From: Thermoleophilaceae bacterium
Lineage (GTDB): Bacteria > Actinomycetota > Thermoleophilia > Solirubrobacterales > Thermoleophilaceae
Assembly: GCA_030448005.1 (NCBI GenBank)
Contig: JAUJNT010000003.1
Coordinates: 208,170-246,545, forward strand
Length of the DNA stretch: 38,376 nt
Direction of reading: 5' to 3'
In this document: positions 9,722 through 17,850 of the stretch, in pieces
Layout: every line of letters starts with the position of its first letter
Position numbering within the stretch: position 1 is the stretch's first letter
Made by a program: the position numbers and the translations under genes
The notes under the pieces: generated by a model
Database searches by the model: none
What the model was told of the DNA's origin: nothing
The model's input: only the letters and a program-made list of their open reading frames with translations

Positions 9722-10362
9722 CGCGGCAGTTCAGCGGCCTCGACCCCGCACGTGTACGTGCCAACCTCGCCAGGGTGCAGGAGCGCATCGCCGCCGCGGG
9801 GCACGATCCGGAGGAGGTCGAGGTGTGCGTGGCCACCAAGTACGTGGCAGCCGAAGAGCTGCCCGTGCTAGCGGAGGCAGGCGTGCGGCTGGTGGGGGAG
9901 AACCGCGTCCAGGACCTGGCCGCCAAGCAGGCACGGCATGGCTCCCTCTTTCACTGGGACTTCATCGGGGCGCTTCAGAGCCGCAAGCTGAAGGAGATCG
10001 TGCCACTCGTGCGCCTCATCCATTCCGTGGCGTCCCACTCGGCGCTCGCTCAACTCGCCCGGCACCCTGGAGCCGAGGTGCTCGTGCAGGTGAACGTGGC
10101 CGGCGAGGAGGGCAAGGCGGGCATCGCGCCCGAGGCGCTCGGGGAGTTCCTCGCCGCCTGCCCCGTGCCGGCCACGGGCCTCATGACGATGCCTCCGATC
10201 GCGCGGCGCCCCGAGCACAGCCGTCGCCACTTCGCCCGGCTCGCGGAGCTCGCGGCCGAGCACGGGTTGGCGCGACTCTCGATGGGCACCACGCAGGACT
10301 ACGGGGTGGCCGTCGAGGAAGGTGCCTCGATCGTGCGGCTGGGCTCGGCGCTGCTCGAGTGA
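9718..10362 (+). CDS. yggS: YggS-family pyridoxal-phosphate homeostasis protein
   Basis: PLP-binding protein with a single alanine-racemase-like barrel domain and no second domain, 214 residues. It is thought to buffer PLP and affect amino-acid pools. The PLP lysine is Lys41 in VATKYV. Other family motifs are VGENRVQD, HWDFIGALQSRK and the C-terminal SMGTTQDYGVAVEEGASIVRLGSALL. It begins at ATG 9718 within the pgeF stop, so the two are translationally coupled. Confidence 0.92.
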   Translation: MTRQFSGLDPARVRANLARVQERIAAAGHDPEEVEVCVATKYVAAEELPVLAEAGVRLVGENRVQDLAAKQARHGSLFHWDFIGALQSRKLKEIVPLVRLIHSVASHSALAQLARHPGAEVLVQVNVAGEEGKAGIAPEALGEFLAACPVPATGLMTMPPIARRPEHSRRHFARLAELAAEHGLARLSMGTTQDYGVAVEEGASIVRLGSALLE

Positions 10363-10406
10363 ATCCGCCTCGGTATCGGCCGCTCGGTTCGTCATGATGG
10401 TCCTCC

Positions 10407-11297
10407 GTGGCCGTCGTCGAGATCAAGGACCTCCACAAGCGCTTCGGGTCGGTCAACGCGGTGAAGGGTCTCTCCTTCGAGGTTGAGGCGGGGCGCGTGA
10501 CGGGCTTCCTCGGTCCCAACGGCGCGGGCAAGAGCACCACGCTGCGTGCGCTGCTCGGGCTCGTGCGGCCGTCGGCGGGGACCGCGACCTTCGGGGGACG
10601 GCGCTATGAGGAGCTCGACCGGCCGAGTGCGCATGTGGGCGCCGTGCTCGAGGACGCCGCGTTTCATCCCGGCCGCACGGCGCGCAACCACCTGCGGGTA
10701 CTGGCCGCGACCGGCGAGCACCCCGCGGGGCGGGTGGATGAGGTCCTGTCGATCGTCGGTATCGCCGACGCCGCCGACCGGCGCGTGAAGGGCTACTCGA
10801 TGGGTATGCGCCAGCGGCTCGCCATCGCCGCCGCGCTCCTCGGAGACCCCCAGGTCCTCATCCTCGACGAGCCGACCAACGGCCTCGACCCCCCCGGAAT
10901 CAGCTGGATGCGAGACCTGCTGCGCCACCAGGCGGCCAGCGGGCGCGCGGTCCTCGTCTCCAGCCATCTGCTCGCCGAGGTCGCACAGTCGGTGGACGAC
11001 GTGGTGGTCATATCCAACGGCGAGCTGCGTGGGCGCGGCACTCTGGACCAGGTGCTGGGCGGTGACGACGGTCCCGCCACGGAGGTCAAGGTGCAGGATC
11101 CCGAACGCCTCGCGAGCGCGCTCGAAGGGCGCGGCCACCACGTCGAGCGCACGGCAGACGGCCTGCTCGTACTCGGTGCGACCCCCGAGCAGGTGGGCGG
11201 GATCGCCGCCGAAGAGCAGGTGGTCGTGCTCGGCCTGGCCCCGCGCGCCCGCTCACTCGAGGCGGCGTTCTTCGCCCTCACGGGAGACGGGCGATGA
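10407..11297 (+). CDS. ABC-2 type exporter, ATP-binding subunit
   Basis: ATPase of a two-gene ABC-2 exporter; the substrate is unknown. The 296-residue product has Walker A GPNGAGKST (residues about 36-44), a signature YSMGMRQR in the style of BcrA/NatA exporters in place of LSGGQ, Walker B LILDEPTNGLDP (about 151-162) and the H-loop VSSHL. After about residue 215 there is an extra C-terminal segment (TEVKVQDPERLASALEGRGHH onward) resembling the small accessory domain of drug and bacteriocin exporters. GTG start at 10407; the permease gene follows with an ATGA overlap. The pair interrupts the conserved yggS-sepF neighbourhood. Confidence 0.93.
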   Translation: MAVVEIKDLHKRFGSVNAVKGLSFEVEAGRVTGFLGPNGAGKSTTLRALLGLVRPSAGTATFGGRRYEELDRPSAHVGAVLEDAAFHPGRTARNHLRVLAATGEHPAGRVDEVLSIVGIADAADRRVKGYSMGMRQRLAIAAALLGDPQVLILDEPTNGLDPPGISWMRDLLRHQAASGRAVLVSSHLLAEVAQSVDDVVVISNGELRGRGTLDQVLGGDDGPATEVKVQDPERLASALEGRGHHVERTADGLLVLGATPEQVGGIAAEEQVVVLGLAPRARSLEAAFFALTGDGR

Positions 11298-12025
11298 GCG
11301 CGCTGCTGCGCGCCGAGCTGCTCAAGCTGCGCACGACCCGGACCTTCGTGACGCTCGTTGCCGCGGCGCTCGTGCTGTCCCTGCTGGTGGTGGTGCTCAC
11401 CACGCTTCTGACCGACGACCTGAGCGAAGATGACCTGCGCAGCCTCTTCACCGCGGACTTCAGCAGCCTCTTCATCCTGCTGCTCGGCGTGATGGGGATG
11501 GCGGGCGAGTGGCGCCACCGGACGATCACGAGCACGGTGCTCGCCGCGCCGAACAGGCTGGCGCTGCTGGCAACCAAGACGCTGTCCTACGCGGTGGCGG
11601 GCGCCGTGCTCTCCCTCGTCGTGACCGTCGCCATAATGGCGGTGGGCACGCTGATCCAGTCCGCCGGCGGGGAGACGACCATCGGGATCGCCGACCTCGC
11701 CGACGTGCTCTGGCGCAACCTGGCCGTGGCGGCGCTGCTCGGCGCCTTCGGCGTGTGCATCGGCGGGCTGGTGCGCAACCAGGTGGCCGCCATGATCGGC
11801 CTGCTCGTCTTCGCCTTCGCGCTCGAGCCGGCGATCATGGGGGTGGCACCGGACGTGGGCCGGTTCGGCCCGACCTCCGGGGCGCCCAACGGCGTTCTCG
11901 CCGTCGAGTCCTTCGGAGGCGAGGACTTCCTCGCACCCGGCATCGCGCTGCTCGTGATGGCCGCCTGGGTGGGAGTGGCCTTTGCCGCGGCCGCGGCGCT
12001 TCTGCAGCGCCGGGACCTGGTCTAG
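11294..12025 (+). CDS. ABC-2 type exporter, membrane permease subunit
   Basis: A 243-residue integral membrane protein and partner of the preceding ATPase. It starts MSALLRAELLKLRTTRTFVTL, the usual ABC-2 permease opening. Hydrophobic stretches at about residues 18-40, 55-70, 97-120, 145-165, 170-185 and 213-238 suggest six membrane segments. ABC-2 pairs of this shape export lipids, antibiotics or peptides; nothing in the sequence fixes the cargo. Its TAG stop lies in a CTAG that also supplies the stop of the convergent hydrolase, leaving no intergenic space. Confidence 0.88.
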   Translation: MSALLRAELLKLRTTRTFVTLVAAALVLSLLVVVLTTLLTDDLSEDDLRSLFTADFSSLFILLLGVMGMAGEWRHRTITSTVLAAPNRLALLATKTLSYAVAGAVLSLVVTVAIMAVGTLIQSAGGETTIGIADLADVLWRNLAVAALLGAFGVCIGGLVRNQVAAMIGLLVFAFALEPAIMGVAPDVGRFGPTSGAPNGVLAVESFGGEDFLAPGIALLVMAAWVGVAFAAAAALLQRRDLV

Positions 12026-12891
12026 CCGGCTTGGGAGGCACCCCGGGGGTCCGGCGGGGAGGCCGAATTCCTTGAGGTCGGTACTCCTCGTGGCAGGACT
12101 CCTTCGAGGAAGTCGCCGATCGCGTTGGAGAGCCGGCTGCCCTGCCACGCAAGCGGCGGGGCTCCTCGGTCCTCGACGACCAGCTCGGCACCAGGGATGA
12201 GACGCGCGTAGTCCTGCGCGATGGAGAGCGGGTGGCCGGGATCCACCTCGTCCCGGCTCGCCACCACCAGCGTCGGCACCTCGAGCCCTGACAGCAGCTC
12301 GAGCCCCTCCCAGGCATCGGATCGCGCCACCACCCTCAGTGCGGATGCGACCGCCCGAAGATCGCGGTGGCGCTCGAGCCGCTGCCGGATAGCGAGCTCG
12401 ACGCCCTCGCGCCAGCGCTCGGGGATCTTCGTGGTGCCGGACAGGTCGATGAACGCATCGGGGTCCCCTCGCTCGAGGGCACCGGCAAGGGCGTCCCAGT
12501 GCGCGAGCTCGTCGGGGTCGCTGCGTCCGGCGCCCATGTAGGCGGGGGTGATCTGAACGAGCGCCGCCACCCGCTCCGGACGCTCGAGGGCGAACGCGGT
12601 GGCCGTGTGGGCGCCCATCGAGCTGCCCACCAGCACCGGACGGTCGAGGCCCTTCTCGGCGAGCACCCGGTCGAGGTCTCGCACCATCAGGTGGTAGTCA
12701 TAGGCGGCGGGATCGCGGGGGGCCTCCGACTCGCCATGTCCCCGGGCGTCGTAGGCCAGGAGCCGATACCCCCGGCCCAGGAGGTGGCGTGATCCCTGCA
12801 AGACGTAGCGCCGGGTGGCCGTCAGGCCGTGGAGCAGCACGATCGGCGGGCCTGCGCCGGTGTCCTCGATCGCTATCCGGGGCTCGCCCAT
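12022..12891 (-). CDS. Alpha/beta-hydrolase fold protein, catalytic His not conserved
   Basis: A 289-residue alpha/beta hydrolase. It has the oxyanion HGLTATRR, the YDARGHGES segment, the nucleophile elbow GSSMG (Ser91) and a late acid in ASRDEVDP (Asp214). Where the family normally has GH in the last loop, this protein reads EDRGAPPLAWQG, so the His position appears to be Ala244. The C-terminus (after FLEGVLPRG) is a Pro/Ser-rich tail. It may be inactive, use a shifted His such as His220, or have a non-hydrolytic role. It runs opposite to its neighbours, sharing its stop with the permease and diverging from sepF. Confidence 0.85.
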   Translation of the reverse strand: MGEPRIAIEDTGAGPPIVLLHGLTATRRYVLQGSRHLLGRGYRLLAYDARGHGESEAPRDPAAYDYHLMVRDLDRVLAEKGLDRPVLVGSSMGAHTATAFALERPERVAALVQITPAYMGAGRSDPDELAHWDALAGALERGDPDAFIDLSGTTKIPERWREGVELAIRQRLERHRDLRAVASALRVVARSDAWEGLELLSGLEVPTLVVASRDEVDPGHPLSIAQDYARLIPGAELVVEDRGAPPLAWQGSRLSNAIGDFLEGVLPRGVPTSRNSASPPDPRGASQAG

Positions 12892-12972
12892 TCCCCCGGG
12901 AGTTTCACGGGTTGGCGCGCTAACGTGTCAGCGAAGGGTTTTTCGCCTGCTCCGCGAAACACTCCGGCAGCG

Positions 12973-13512
12973 ATGGCAATCAGCGATACATGGCACCGCG
13001 CCCTCGTCTACTTCGGCCTCGCCGAGGAACACGACCCATACCCCGATTCCGGCCGTGAGCCGGAGCTCGAGCCCGAGGCCGAGATCGAGGACCGCTACCG
13101 GGAGCGGCCCAACGTGCGGCGCCTCCAGCGCCGGCGCCGCGACGAGTTCGACGACATCTTCGCCGACGACTCGCCGAGCGAACCGGCTCGCGAGACGCGC
13201 GTGCTGCGGCCGGTGTCCAACGGCTCCTCCGGAGACCTCCAGGTGCACCTGGTGGTGCCGAAGAACTTCAACGACGCGCAGCAGATCGCCGACCAGTACA
13301 AGGAATCGATCCCCGTGATCCTCAACCTCCAGCAGAGCGATCCGGACCTGTCCAAGCGGCTGATCGACTTCTCCTCCGGGCTGACCTACGCGCTCGACGG
13401 CGGCATGCAGCGGATTGCCGACAAGGTCTTCTTGCTCACGCCGCGAAACGTCGACGTCTCAGCCGAGGAGCGGGCCAGGCTCGTCGAAAAGGGCTTCTTC
13501 AACCAGTCCTGA
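12973..13512 (+). CDS. sepF: Cell division protein SepF
   Basis: SepF anchors FtsZ to the membrane and helps Z-ring assembly. The start is placed at ATG 12973 because the product then begins with a short amphipathic segment (MAISDTWHRALVYFGL), the SepF membrane-binding helix; the frame is open further upstream without SepF-like sequence. Residues about 20-75 are an acidic/arginine-rich linker. The C-terminal domain from about 85 (DLQVHLVVPKNFNDAQQIAD, VILNLQ, RLIDFSSGLTYALDGGMQRIADKVFLLTP) is the canonical FtsZ-binding, oligomerising fold. Length is 179 residues. It heads the sepF-proC-yggT-lspA-rluD group. Confidence 0.94.
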   Translation: MAISDTWHRALVYFGLAEEHDPYPDSGREPELEPEAEIEDRYRERPNVRRLQRRRRDEFDDIFADDSPSEPARETRVLRPVSNGSSGDLQVHLVVPKNFNDAQQIADQYKESIPVILNLQQSDPDLSKRLIDFSSGLTYALDGGMQRIADKVFLLTPRNVDVSAEERARLVEKGFFNQS

Positions 13513-13523
13513 GGTTCTAGGGC

Positions 13524-13542
13524 GGCGCCTCTATTAGGCGCC
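13524..13542 (+). terminator. Hairpin between sepF and proC
   Basis: Perfect 7-bp stem GGCGCCT / AGGCGCC with loop CTATT, 11 bases after the sepF stop. No T-run follows, so it may be a weak terminator, a processing signal or an mRNA stabiliser. Confidence 0.4.
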
Positions 13543-13553
13543 CGACCGCGGGC

Positions 13554-13559
13554 TATAGA
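13554..13559 (+). promoter_or_regulatory. Candidate -10 for proC
   Basis: TATAGA, ten bases before the proC ATG and just after the sepF hairpin. There is no Shine-Dalgarno between it and the start, which would fit a leaderless transcript. A -35 is not evident. Confidence 0.35.
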
Positions 13560-13569
13560 GTCCGGGCGC

Positions 13570-14325
13570 ATGCGGATCGGGTTCATCGGGGCGGGCAGCA
13601 TGGCCTCCGCGCTCGCGCGCGGCCTGGGTGAGCCGGCACTGGTCTCCGACCCGCAGGCGGAGCGCGCGGAGGCCCTTGCGGCCGAGCTGAACGGCCGCGT
13701 TGCCGCCTCCAATCGAGAGCTGGCGGAGGGTTGTGAGCTCGTGATCCTTTGTCACAAGCCGGTCCATCTGGAGGAGGTGGCCGAGCAGGTCGGAGGCAAG
13801 GCGAAGGCGGTGGCCTCGATCGTCGCGGCCACACCGGTGAGCCGGCTCGAGGCCGTCTACCCCGATACCCCCGTCTACCGCTTCATCCCCAACATCCCGG
13901 TGGAGGTGGGCCGCGGCGTCCTCTGCTACACGCCTGGCACCCTGGCCGCCCAGGGGCCCGAGGAGGAACTGCTGCGCCTCTTCGGGCGCACCGGCGTGGT
14001 GATCCCGCTCGAGGAGCCGCTGATCGACCCCGCCATGGCCGTGATGAGCTGTGGCCCCGCGTTCCTGGCGCTGGTGGTCGAGGCAATGGCAGATGCCGGA
14101 TCCCGGCACGGGCTCGAGCCTCGGCAGGCCCGGCGGCTGGTCACGGAGACCATGGCCGGCACAGCCGCCTACCTGGATGCAAACGACCTCGACGCGGCCA
14201 TGCTGCGCCGGCGCGTGGCGACCCCCGGGGGCTTGACCGAGAAGGGCCTCCAGGTGCTCGAAGACGCGGGCCTGCGGGCCTCGTTCGATTCCGCGGTCGA
14301 CCTCGTGGTGAAGGCCGGACGATGA
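13570..14325 (+). CDS. proC: Pyrroline-5-carboxylate reductase
   Basis: Last step of proline synthesis, NAD(P)H-dependent reduction of pyrroline-5-carboxylate. The 251-residue protein has the Rossmann motif GFIGAGSMASALARGL at the N-terminus, ILCHKP, RFIPNIPVEVG and the C-terminal dimerisation and substrate region SCGPAFLALVVEAM to RRRVATPGGLTEKGL. It is slightly shorter than average but complete. It lies between sepF and yggT, a frequent order in Gram-positive bacteria, and overlaps yggT by ATGA. Confidence 0.95.
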   Translation: MRIGFIGAGSMASALARGLGEPALVSDPQAERAEALAAELNGRVAASNRELAEGCELVILCHKPVHLEEVAEQVGGKAKAVASIVAATPVSRLEAVYPDTPVYRFIPNIPVEVGRGVLCYTPGTLAAQGPEEELLRLFGRTGVVIPLEEPLIDPAMAVMSCGPAFLALVVEAMADAGSRHGLEPRQARRLVTETMAGTAAYLDANDLDAAMLRRRVATPGGLTEKGLQVLEDAGLRASFDSAVDLVVKAGR

Positions 14326-14627
14326 GGACCTCCCTCGCGATCGGCCGGGAGGACGTGGCCGACTACGTGTACACGCTCGCGATCGTCTTCGTGGTGCTCA
14401 TCTTCATCCGGGTGATCATGAGCTTCTTTACCCGAGTCCCCTATTACCGCTGGCTCGACGCCTTCCTCACGTTCGTCACCCAGGTGACCGATCCGATACT
14501 GAACGTCTTCCGCCGCGTGCTCCCGCCGGTGAGGATCGGGCCGGTGGCGCTCGACCTGGCGCCGATGGTGGCCACCTTCGTGCTGTTGATCGTGGCGGGC
14601 ATCGTGGCGGGCCTCATCAGGGGCTAG
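14322..14627 (+). CDS. YggT (YlmG) family membrane protein
   Basis: A 101-residue integral membrane protein. A first hydrophobic segment spans about 15-36 (YVYTLAIVFVVLIFIRVIMSF), then YRWLDAFLTFVTQVTDPILNVFRRVLPP, the family signature around a re-entrant or second segment, and a final helix about 77-98. Start ATG 14322 overlaps the proC stop. YggT proteins lie near sepF in Gram-positives and are linked to osmotic tolerance and, in plastids, to nucleoid and envelope organisation; the molecular role is not settled. Confidence 0.88.
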   Translation: MRTSLAIGREDVADYVYTLAIVFVVLIFIRVIMSFFTRVPYYRWLDAFLTFVTQVTDPILNVFRRVLPPVRIGPVALDLAPMVATFVLLIVAGIVAGLIRG

Positions 14628-14661
14628 ATGGTTGGCCCCTATCCTGGGATCGCCGGCCTAG

Positions 14662-15120
14662 GTGGCCGCCGCCGCCGCGGGGTGGGGGCGCGTTGGCGCC
14701 ACGGTCGCGCTCGTGCTGGCGCTGGACCAGGTCACGAAGGCGCTCGTCACGAGCTCTCTGGCCCGTGGGGAGAGCGTCGAGGTCTTCTACGGCCTCGAGC
14801 TCACCAACACCCGCAACACGGGCGTCGCCTTCGGCGCCCTGCAGGGAAGCGGCGCGATCGTCGGCGCGCTGATAGCGGTGGTGCTGGTCTTGCTGATCGG
14901 GTACTTCGCGCTGAACGCCGCGCGCAGATGGCTCTGGCTGCCGGTCGGGATGCTGCTCGGCGGGGCCTCCGGGAACCTCGTCGACCGGGTTCGTGAGGGG
15001 GCGGTGATCGACTTCATCGACCCGGTGGCCTGGCCGGCGTTCAATGTGGCGGACATGGCCATCGTCGGGGGCGCGGCGGCCCTGCTCTACGTGCTGGAGG
15101 CCACTCCCGCAGAGCGATGA
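14662..15120 (+). CDS. lspA: Lipoprotein signal peptidase II
   Basis: Membrane aspartyl peptidase that cleaves lipoprotein signal peptides after diacylglyceryl attachment. The 152-residue protein has four hydrophobic segments. Conserved boxes are DQVTK near the N-terminus, TNTRNTGVAFG, GGASGNLVDRVREGAVIDFID with catalytic Asp108, and WPAFNVADMAI with catalytic Asp131. GTG 14662 is the only start that gives a full first membrane segment. TATCCT at 14640-14645 might be a -10. Overlaps rluD (ATGA). Confidence 0.95.
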   Translation: MAAAAAGWGRVGATVALVLALDQVTKALVTSSLARGESVEVFYGLELTNTRNTGVAFGALQGSGAIVGALIAVVLVLLIGYFALNAARRWLWLPVGMLLGGASGNLVDRVREGAVIDFIDPVAWPAFNVADMAIVGGAAALLYVLEATPAER

Positions 15121-16055
15121 GCCAGAAGGGGTTCGTGGCCACGGAGGAGGACGCCGGCCTGCGCCTCGATGCCGCGCTCGTGAGCCGCGGGATGCTCCCC
15201 TCGCGCGCCAAGGCCCAACGGGCGATCGTCGATCGGTTGGTCAGGGTGAACGGCCGCGTGCGCCGCGCCTCGCACCGGATGGCGGCCGGGGAGGAGGTGG
15301 CCGTGACCGAGGCCGAGCCGTCCGGGCAAGGGGAGGAGCAGTCGCAGGTGGCGGTGAGCGTCGTCTACGAGGACCCTCACCTGATCGTGGTGGACAAGCC
15401 GGCAGGGGTGGTGGTCCACCCCGGCGCCGGGCACAGTCACGGCACCCTCTCCCAGGCGCTCGCCGGACGGGCAGCGGGAGGCCCGGACCCCGGCCGCGCG
15501 GGGATCGTTCATCGGCTCGACCGGGACACGTCCGGGCTGCTGATCGTGGCCAAGTCCGAGGAGGCGCACGCGGCCCTCGCGAGGATGCTCCGGGAGCGGC
15601 GCGTCAAGCGCGAGTACCTGGCGCTGGTGGACGGACTCCCGGATGCCCGCACCGGCACCATCGACGCCCCGATCGGCCGTGACCGCGACCGGCGCACGCT
15701 GATGTCCACGCGAACCGACCGCGCCCGCAGCGCGGTGACGCACTTCGAGGTCATCGAGGCGCTCGCTCGCACCACGCTGCTCTCCGTGAGGCTCGAGACC
15801 GGACGCACCCACCAGATTCGGGCGCACCTGGCGGCAATCGGGCATCCGGTCTGCGGGGACAGCCGTTACGGCGGGGGTGAGAGCGGTCGCAGACTTGGGC
15901 TCACGCGCCAGTTCCTGCACAGCAGAGAGCTGAGGTTTGAGCACCCTGTCACACGGGAATTTCTGAACTGCGAGTCCAAAGCACCCGCCGATTTGCATCG
16001 CACGGTCGATGCGGCGAGGCGGGAACAGGTCTCCGGCGGGCCAGACGGGGACTGA
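15117..16055 (+). CDS. rluD: RluA-family 23S rRNA pseudouridine synthase (RluD-like)
   Basis: Isomerises uridines in large-subunit rRNA. The 312-residue protein has an N-terminal S4 RNA-binding domain (about 15-75: LRLDAALVSRGMLPSRAKAQRAI), then the catalytic core with VVDKPAGVVVHPG, AGIVHRLDRDTSG carrying catalytic Asp135, and GRTHQIRAHLAAIGHPVCGD. RluD-type synthases modify helix 69; the exact uridines cannot be read from the sequence. It follows lspA directly, a very common pairing, and is closed by a strong terminator 9 bases after the stop. Confidence 0.93.
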   Translation: MSQKGFVATEEDAGLRLDAALVSRGMLPSRAKAQRAIVDRLVRVNGRVRRASHRMAAGEEVAVTEAEPSGQGEEQSQVAVSVVYEDPHLIVVDKPAGVVVHPGAGHSHGTLSQALAGRAAGGPDPGRAGIVHRLDRDTSGLLIVAKSEEAHAALARMLRERRVKREYLALVDGLPDARTGTIDAPIGRDRDRRTLMSTRTDRARSAVTHFEVIEALARTTLLSVRLETGRTHQIRAHLAAIGHPVCGDSRYGGGESGRRLGLTRQFLHSRELRFEHPVTREFLNCESKAPADLHRTVDAARREQVSGGPDGD

Positions 16056-16064
16056 GTTGGAGAG

Positions 16065-16096
16065 CGAGGCGGCTTTCGGGCCGCCTCGTTTCTTTT
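16065..16096 (+). terminator. Rho-independent terminator after rluD
   Basis: Perfect 9-bp GC-rich stem (CGAGGCGGC / GCCGCCTCG), 6-base loop TTTCGG, followed by TTTCTTTT. This is the clearest intrinsic terminator in the window and ends the sepF-rluD group. Confidence 0.9.
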
Positions 16097-16200
16097 CCTC
16101 CGAGACGGCGGTGCCCTTCAGCGCTAGCGTGACGCGCGGCGTGCGCAAGTCCCGCGCCGCCCGTCGTCGTGGTGGCGCGCGCCTCCATCGCCCCAGCGCT

Positions 16201-16327
16201 TATGCTCTGCCGTTCGCAACCTCCAACCGACCCCCTGCCGGGCCGGCGCGAATCCTGCCCCGGGCCACGAGCCCCGGGTCCGCGTACCGCCGGTGGGGGA
16301 GCAGCACCACAAAGACAAGGGAGACGA
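16201..16327 (+). promoter_or_regulatory. Candidate promoter and leader of the rpsB operon
   Basis: The 230-bp gap between the terminator and rpsB holds no gene. TATGCT (16201-16206) is a possible -10; no good -35 is visible. A leader of about 110 nt would follow, containing a CCCGGG...CCCGGG hairpin around 16258-16280 and a good AAGGGAG ribosome-binding site at 16317-16323, five bases from the start. rpsB-tsf leaders are autoregulated by S2 in other bacteria; a specific S2 site cannot be recognised here. Confidence 0.4.
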
Positions 16328-17242
16328 ATGGCTCAGGTAACACTGAAGGAGTTGCTGGAGGCCGGTGTCCACTTCGGGCACCAGACCCGCCGCTGGAACC
16401 CGAAGATGCGTCGCTTCATCTTCGGAGAGCGCAGCGGCATCCACATCATCGACCTGCAGCGGACCGAGGTGCTGCTGGCGCGGGCGCAGGAGTTCGCCTC
16501 GAACGTGGCGGCGAGAGGCGGAACGGTGCTGTTCGTGGGCACCAAGAAGCAGGCCCGGGATACGATCGCCGACGCGGCCACCCGCGCCGGCATGCCCTAC
16601 GTGAACCAGCGCTGGCTCGGCGGTCTGCTCACGAACTTCCAGACGATCTCGAAGCGGATCAAGCGGTTGCACGAGCTCACAGACTGGACCCGTGACGGCA
16701 CCCTCGAGTTGCTGCCCACACGCGAGCGCATCGCGGCGATCAACGAGCGCGAGAAGCTCGAGACCAACCTCGGCGGGGTACGCGACATGCAGCGTCCCCC
16801 GGACGCCATGTTCGTCGTGGACCTGAAGACGGAGCTGATCGCGATCCGGGAGGCCCAGCGGCTGCGCATCCCGATCATCGGCCTCGTGGACACCAACTGC
16901 GATCCCGACCCGGTCAGCTACGTCATCCCGGGCAACGATGACGCGATCCGCTCCTGCAAGGTGATCGTCGATGCGATCGCGGGCGTCGTGGGCGAGCAGC
17001 ACACGCGCTTCCGCGATGAGGAGGAAGCCGCCCGCCGGGAGGCCGAGGAGCAGGCCCGCCGGGCCACCGAGGAGCGGGCTCAGCGAGAGAAGGAGGAGGC
17101 CGAGCGCCGCGAGGCAGCGGAGCAGGCCCGCAAGGAGGCAGCGGAGGCCGGCGAGACGCCCGCCCCACCAGAGGCGCCGGCCGAGCCGGTTCCCACCCCC
17201 GAGCGGCGCACCTTCGACCCGGACGAGGAGAGCCCGTCGTGA
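16328..17242 (+). CDS. rpsB: 30S ribosomal protein S2 with C-terminal charged extension
   Basis: Small-subunit protein S2. The core (about residues 1-230) has [44 protein letters not shown] and a final [14 protein letters not shown]...[10 protein letters not shown] region. After residue 230 there is an unusual tail of about 70 residues: an Ala/Glu/Arg-rich probable coiled coil or long single helix, then a Pro/Glu-rich end. The total of 304 residues compares with about 240-260 in many bacteria. It overlaps tsf by GTGA. The tail is worth comparing with relatives. Confidence 0.97.
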   Translation: MAQVTLKELLEAGVHFGHQTRRWNPKMRRFIFGERSGIHIIDLQRTEVLLARAQEFASNVAARGGTVLFVGTKKQARDTIADAATRAGMPYVNQRWLGGLLTNFQTISKRIKRLHELTDWTRDGTLELLPTRERIAAINEREKLETNLGGVRDMQRPPDAMFVVDLKTELIAIREAQRLRIPIIGLVDTNCDPDPVSYVIPGNDDAIRSCKVIVDAIAGVVGEQHTRFRDEEEAARREAEEQARRATEERAQREKEEAERREAAEQARKEAAEAGETPAPPEAPAEPVPTPERRTFDPDEESPS

Positions 17243-17847
17243 GCGCGGACATCCCGGCGAGGGTCGTGAAGGAGCTCCGCGAGCGTACCGGCGCGGGAAT
17301 GATGGACTGCAAGACCGCGCTGCAGGAGGCCGACGGCGACATGGAGAAGGCGATCGAGCTGCTGCGCGTGAAGGGGCAGGCAAAGGCCGCCAGGCGGGGC
17401 GAACGCGCCGCGAGCGAGGGCCTCGTGGAGAGCTATGTGCACCACAACGGCAAGGTGGGCGCCCTCGTGGAGGTGAACTGCGAGACCGACTTCGTGGCAC
17501 GAAACGAGGAGTTCGTGGCGTTCGTTCGCGAGGTGGCCTCCCACGTGGCCGCGGCGGCGCCCCTCTACGTGAGCGAGGAGGACGTCCCGGCCGAGGCTCG
17601 CGAGGCAGAGTTGCGGGTCCTCCGCGAGCAGGCGGCGGGCGAAGGCAAGCCAGAGGCCGTCCAGGAGAAGATCGCCGAGGGGCGCATGCACAAGTGGCTC
17701 GAGGAGAGCGTCCTGCTGAGCCAGTCCCACGTGAACGCCGACAAGCACGGGGGTAAGACCATCGAGGAGATGCGCGCCACGCTGTCCGCGAGCACGGGGG
17801 AGAACGTGGTCGTGCGGCGCTTCGCACGCTTCAGGATCGGGGAGTAG
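17239..17847 (+). CDS. tsf: Elongation factor Ts, short form
   Basis: Nucleotide exchange factor for EF-Tu. The N-terminal UBA-like domain ([38 protein letters not shown]) binds EF-Tu, followed by the single core motif [15 protein letters not shown]. The 202-residue length places it with the short Ts proteins, as in Thermus, lacking the second core subdomain of the E. coli protein. Start GTG 17239 lies in the rpsB stop. Confidence 0.96.
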   Translation: MSADIPARVVKELRERTGAGMMDCKTALQEADGDMEKAIELLRVKGQAKAARRGERAASEGLVESYVHHNGKVGALVEVNCETDFVARNEEFVAFVREVASHVAAAAPLYVSEEDVPAEAREAELRVLREQAAGEGKPEAVQEKIAEGRMHKWLEESVLLSQSHVNADKHGGKTIEEMRATLSASTGENVVVRRFARFRIGE

Positions 17848-17850
17848 CGG

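Noticed and set aside
16124-17827. 567-residue minus-strand ORF across rpsB and tsf
   Set aside because: Low-complexity Arg/Pro/Ser translation with no family pattern; it is antisense to two certain ribosomal genes and reflects high GC at third positions.
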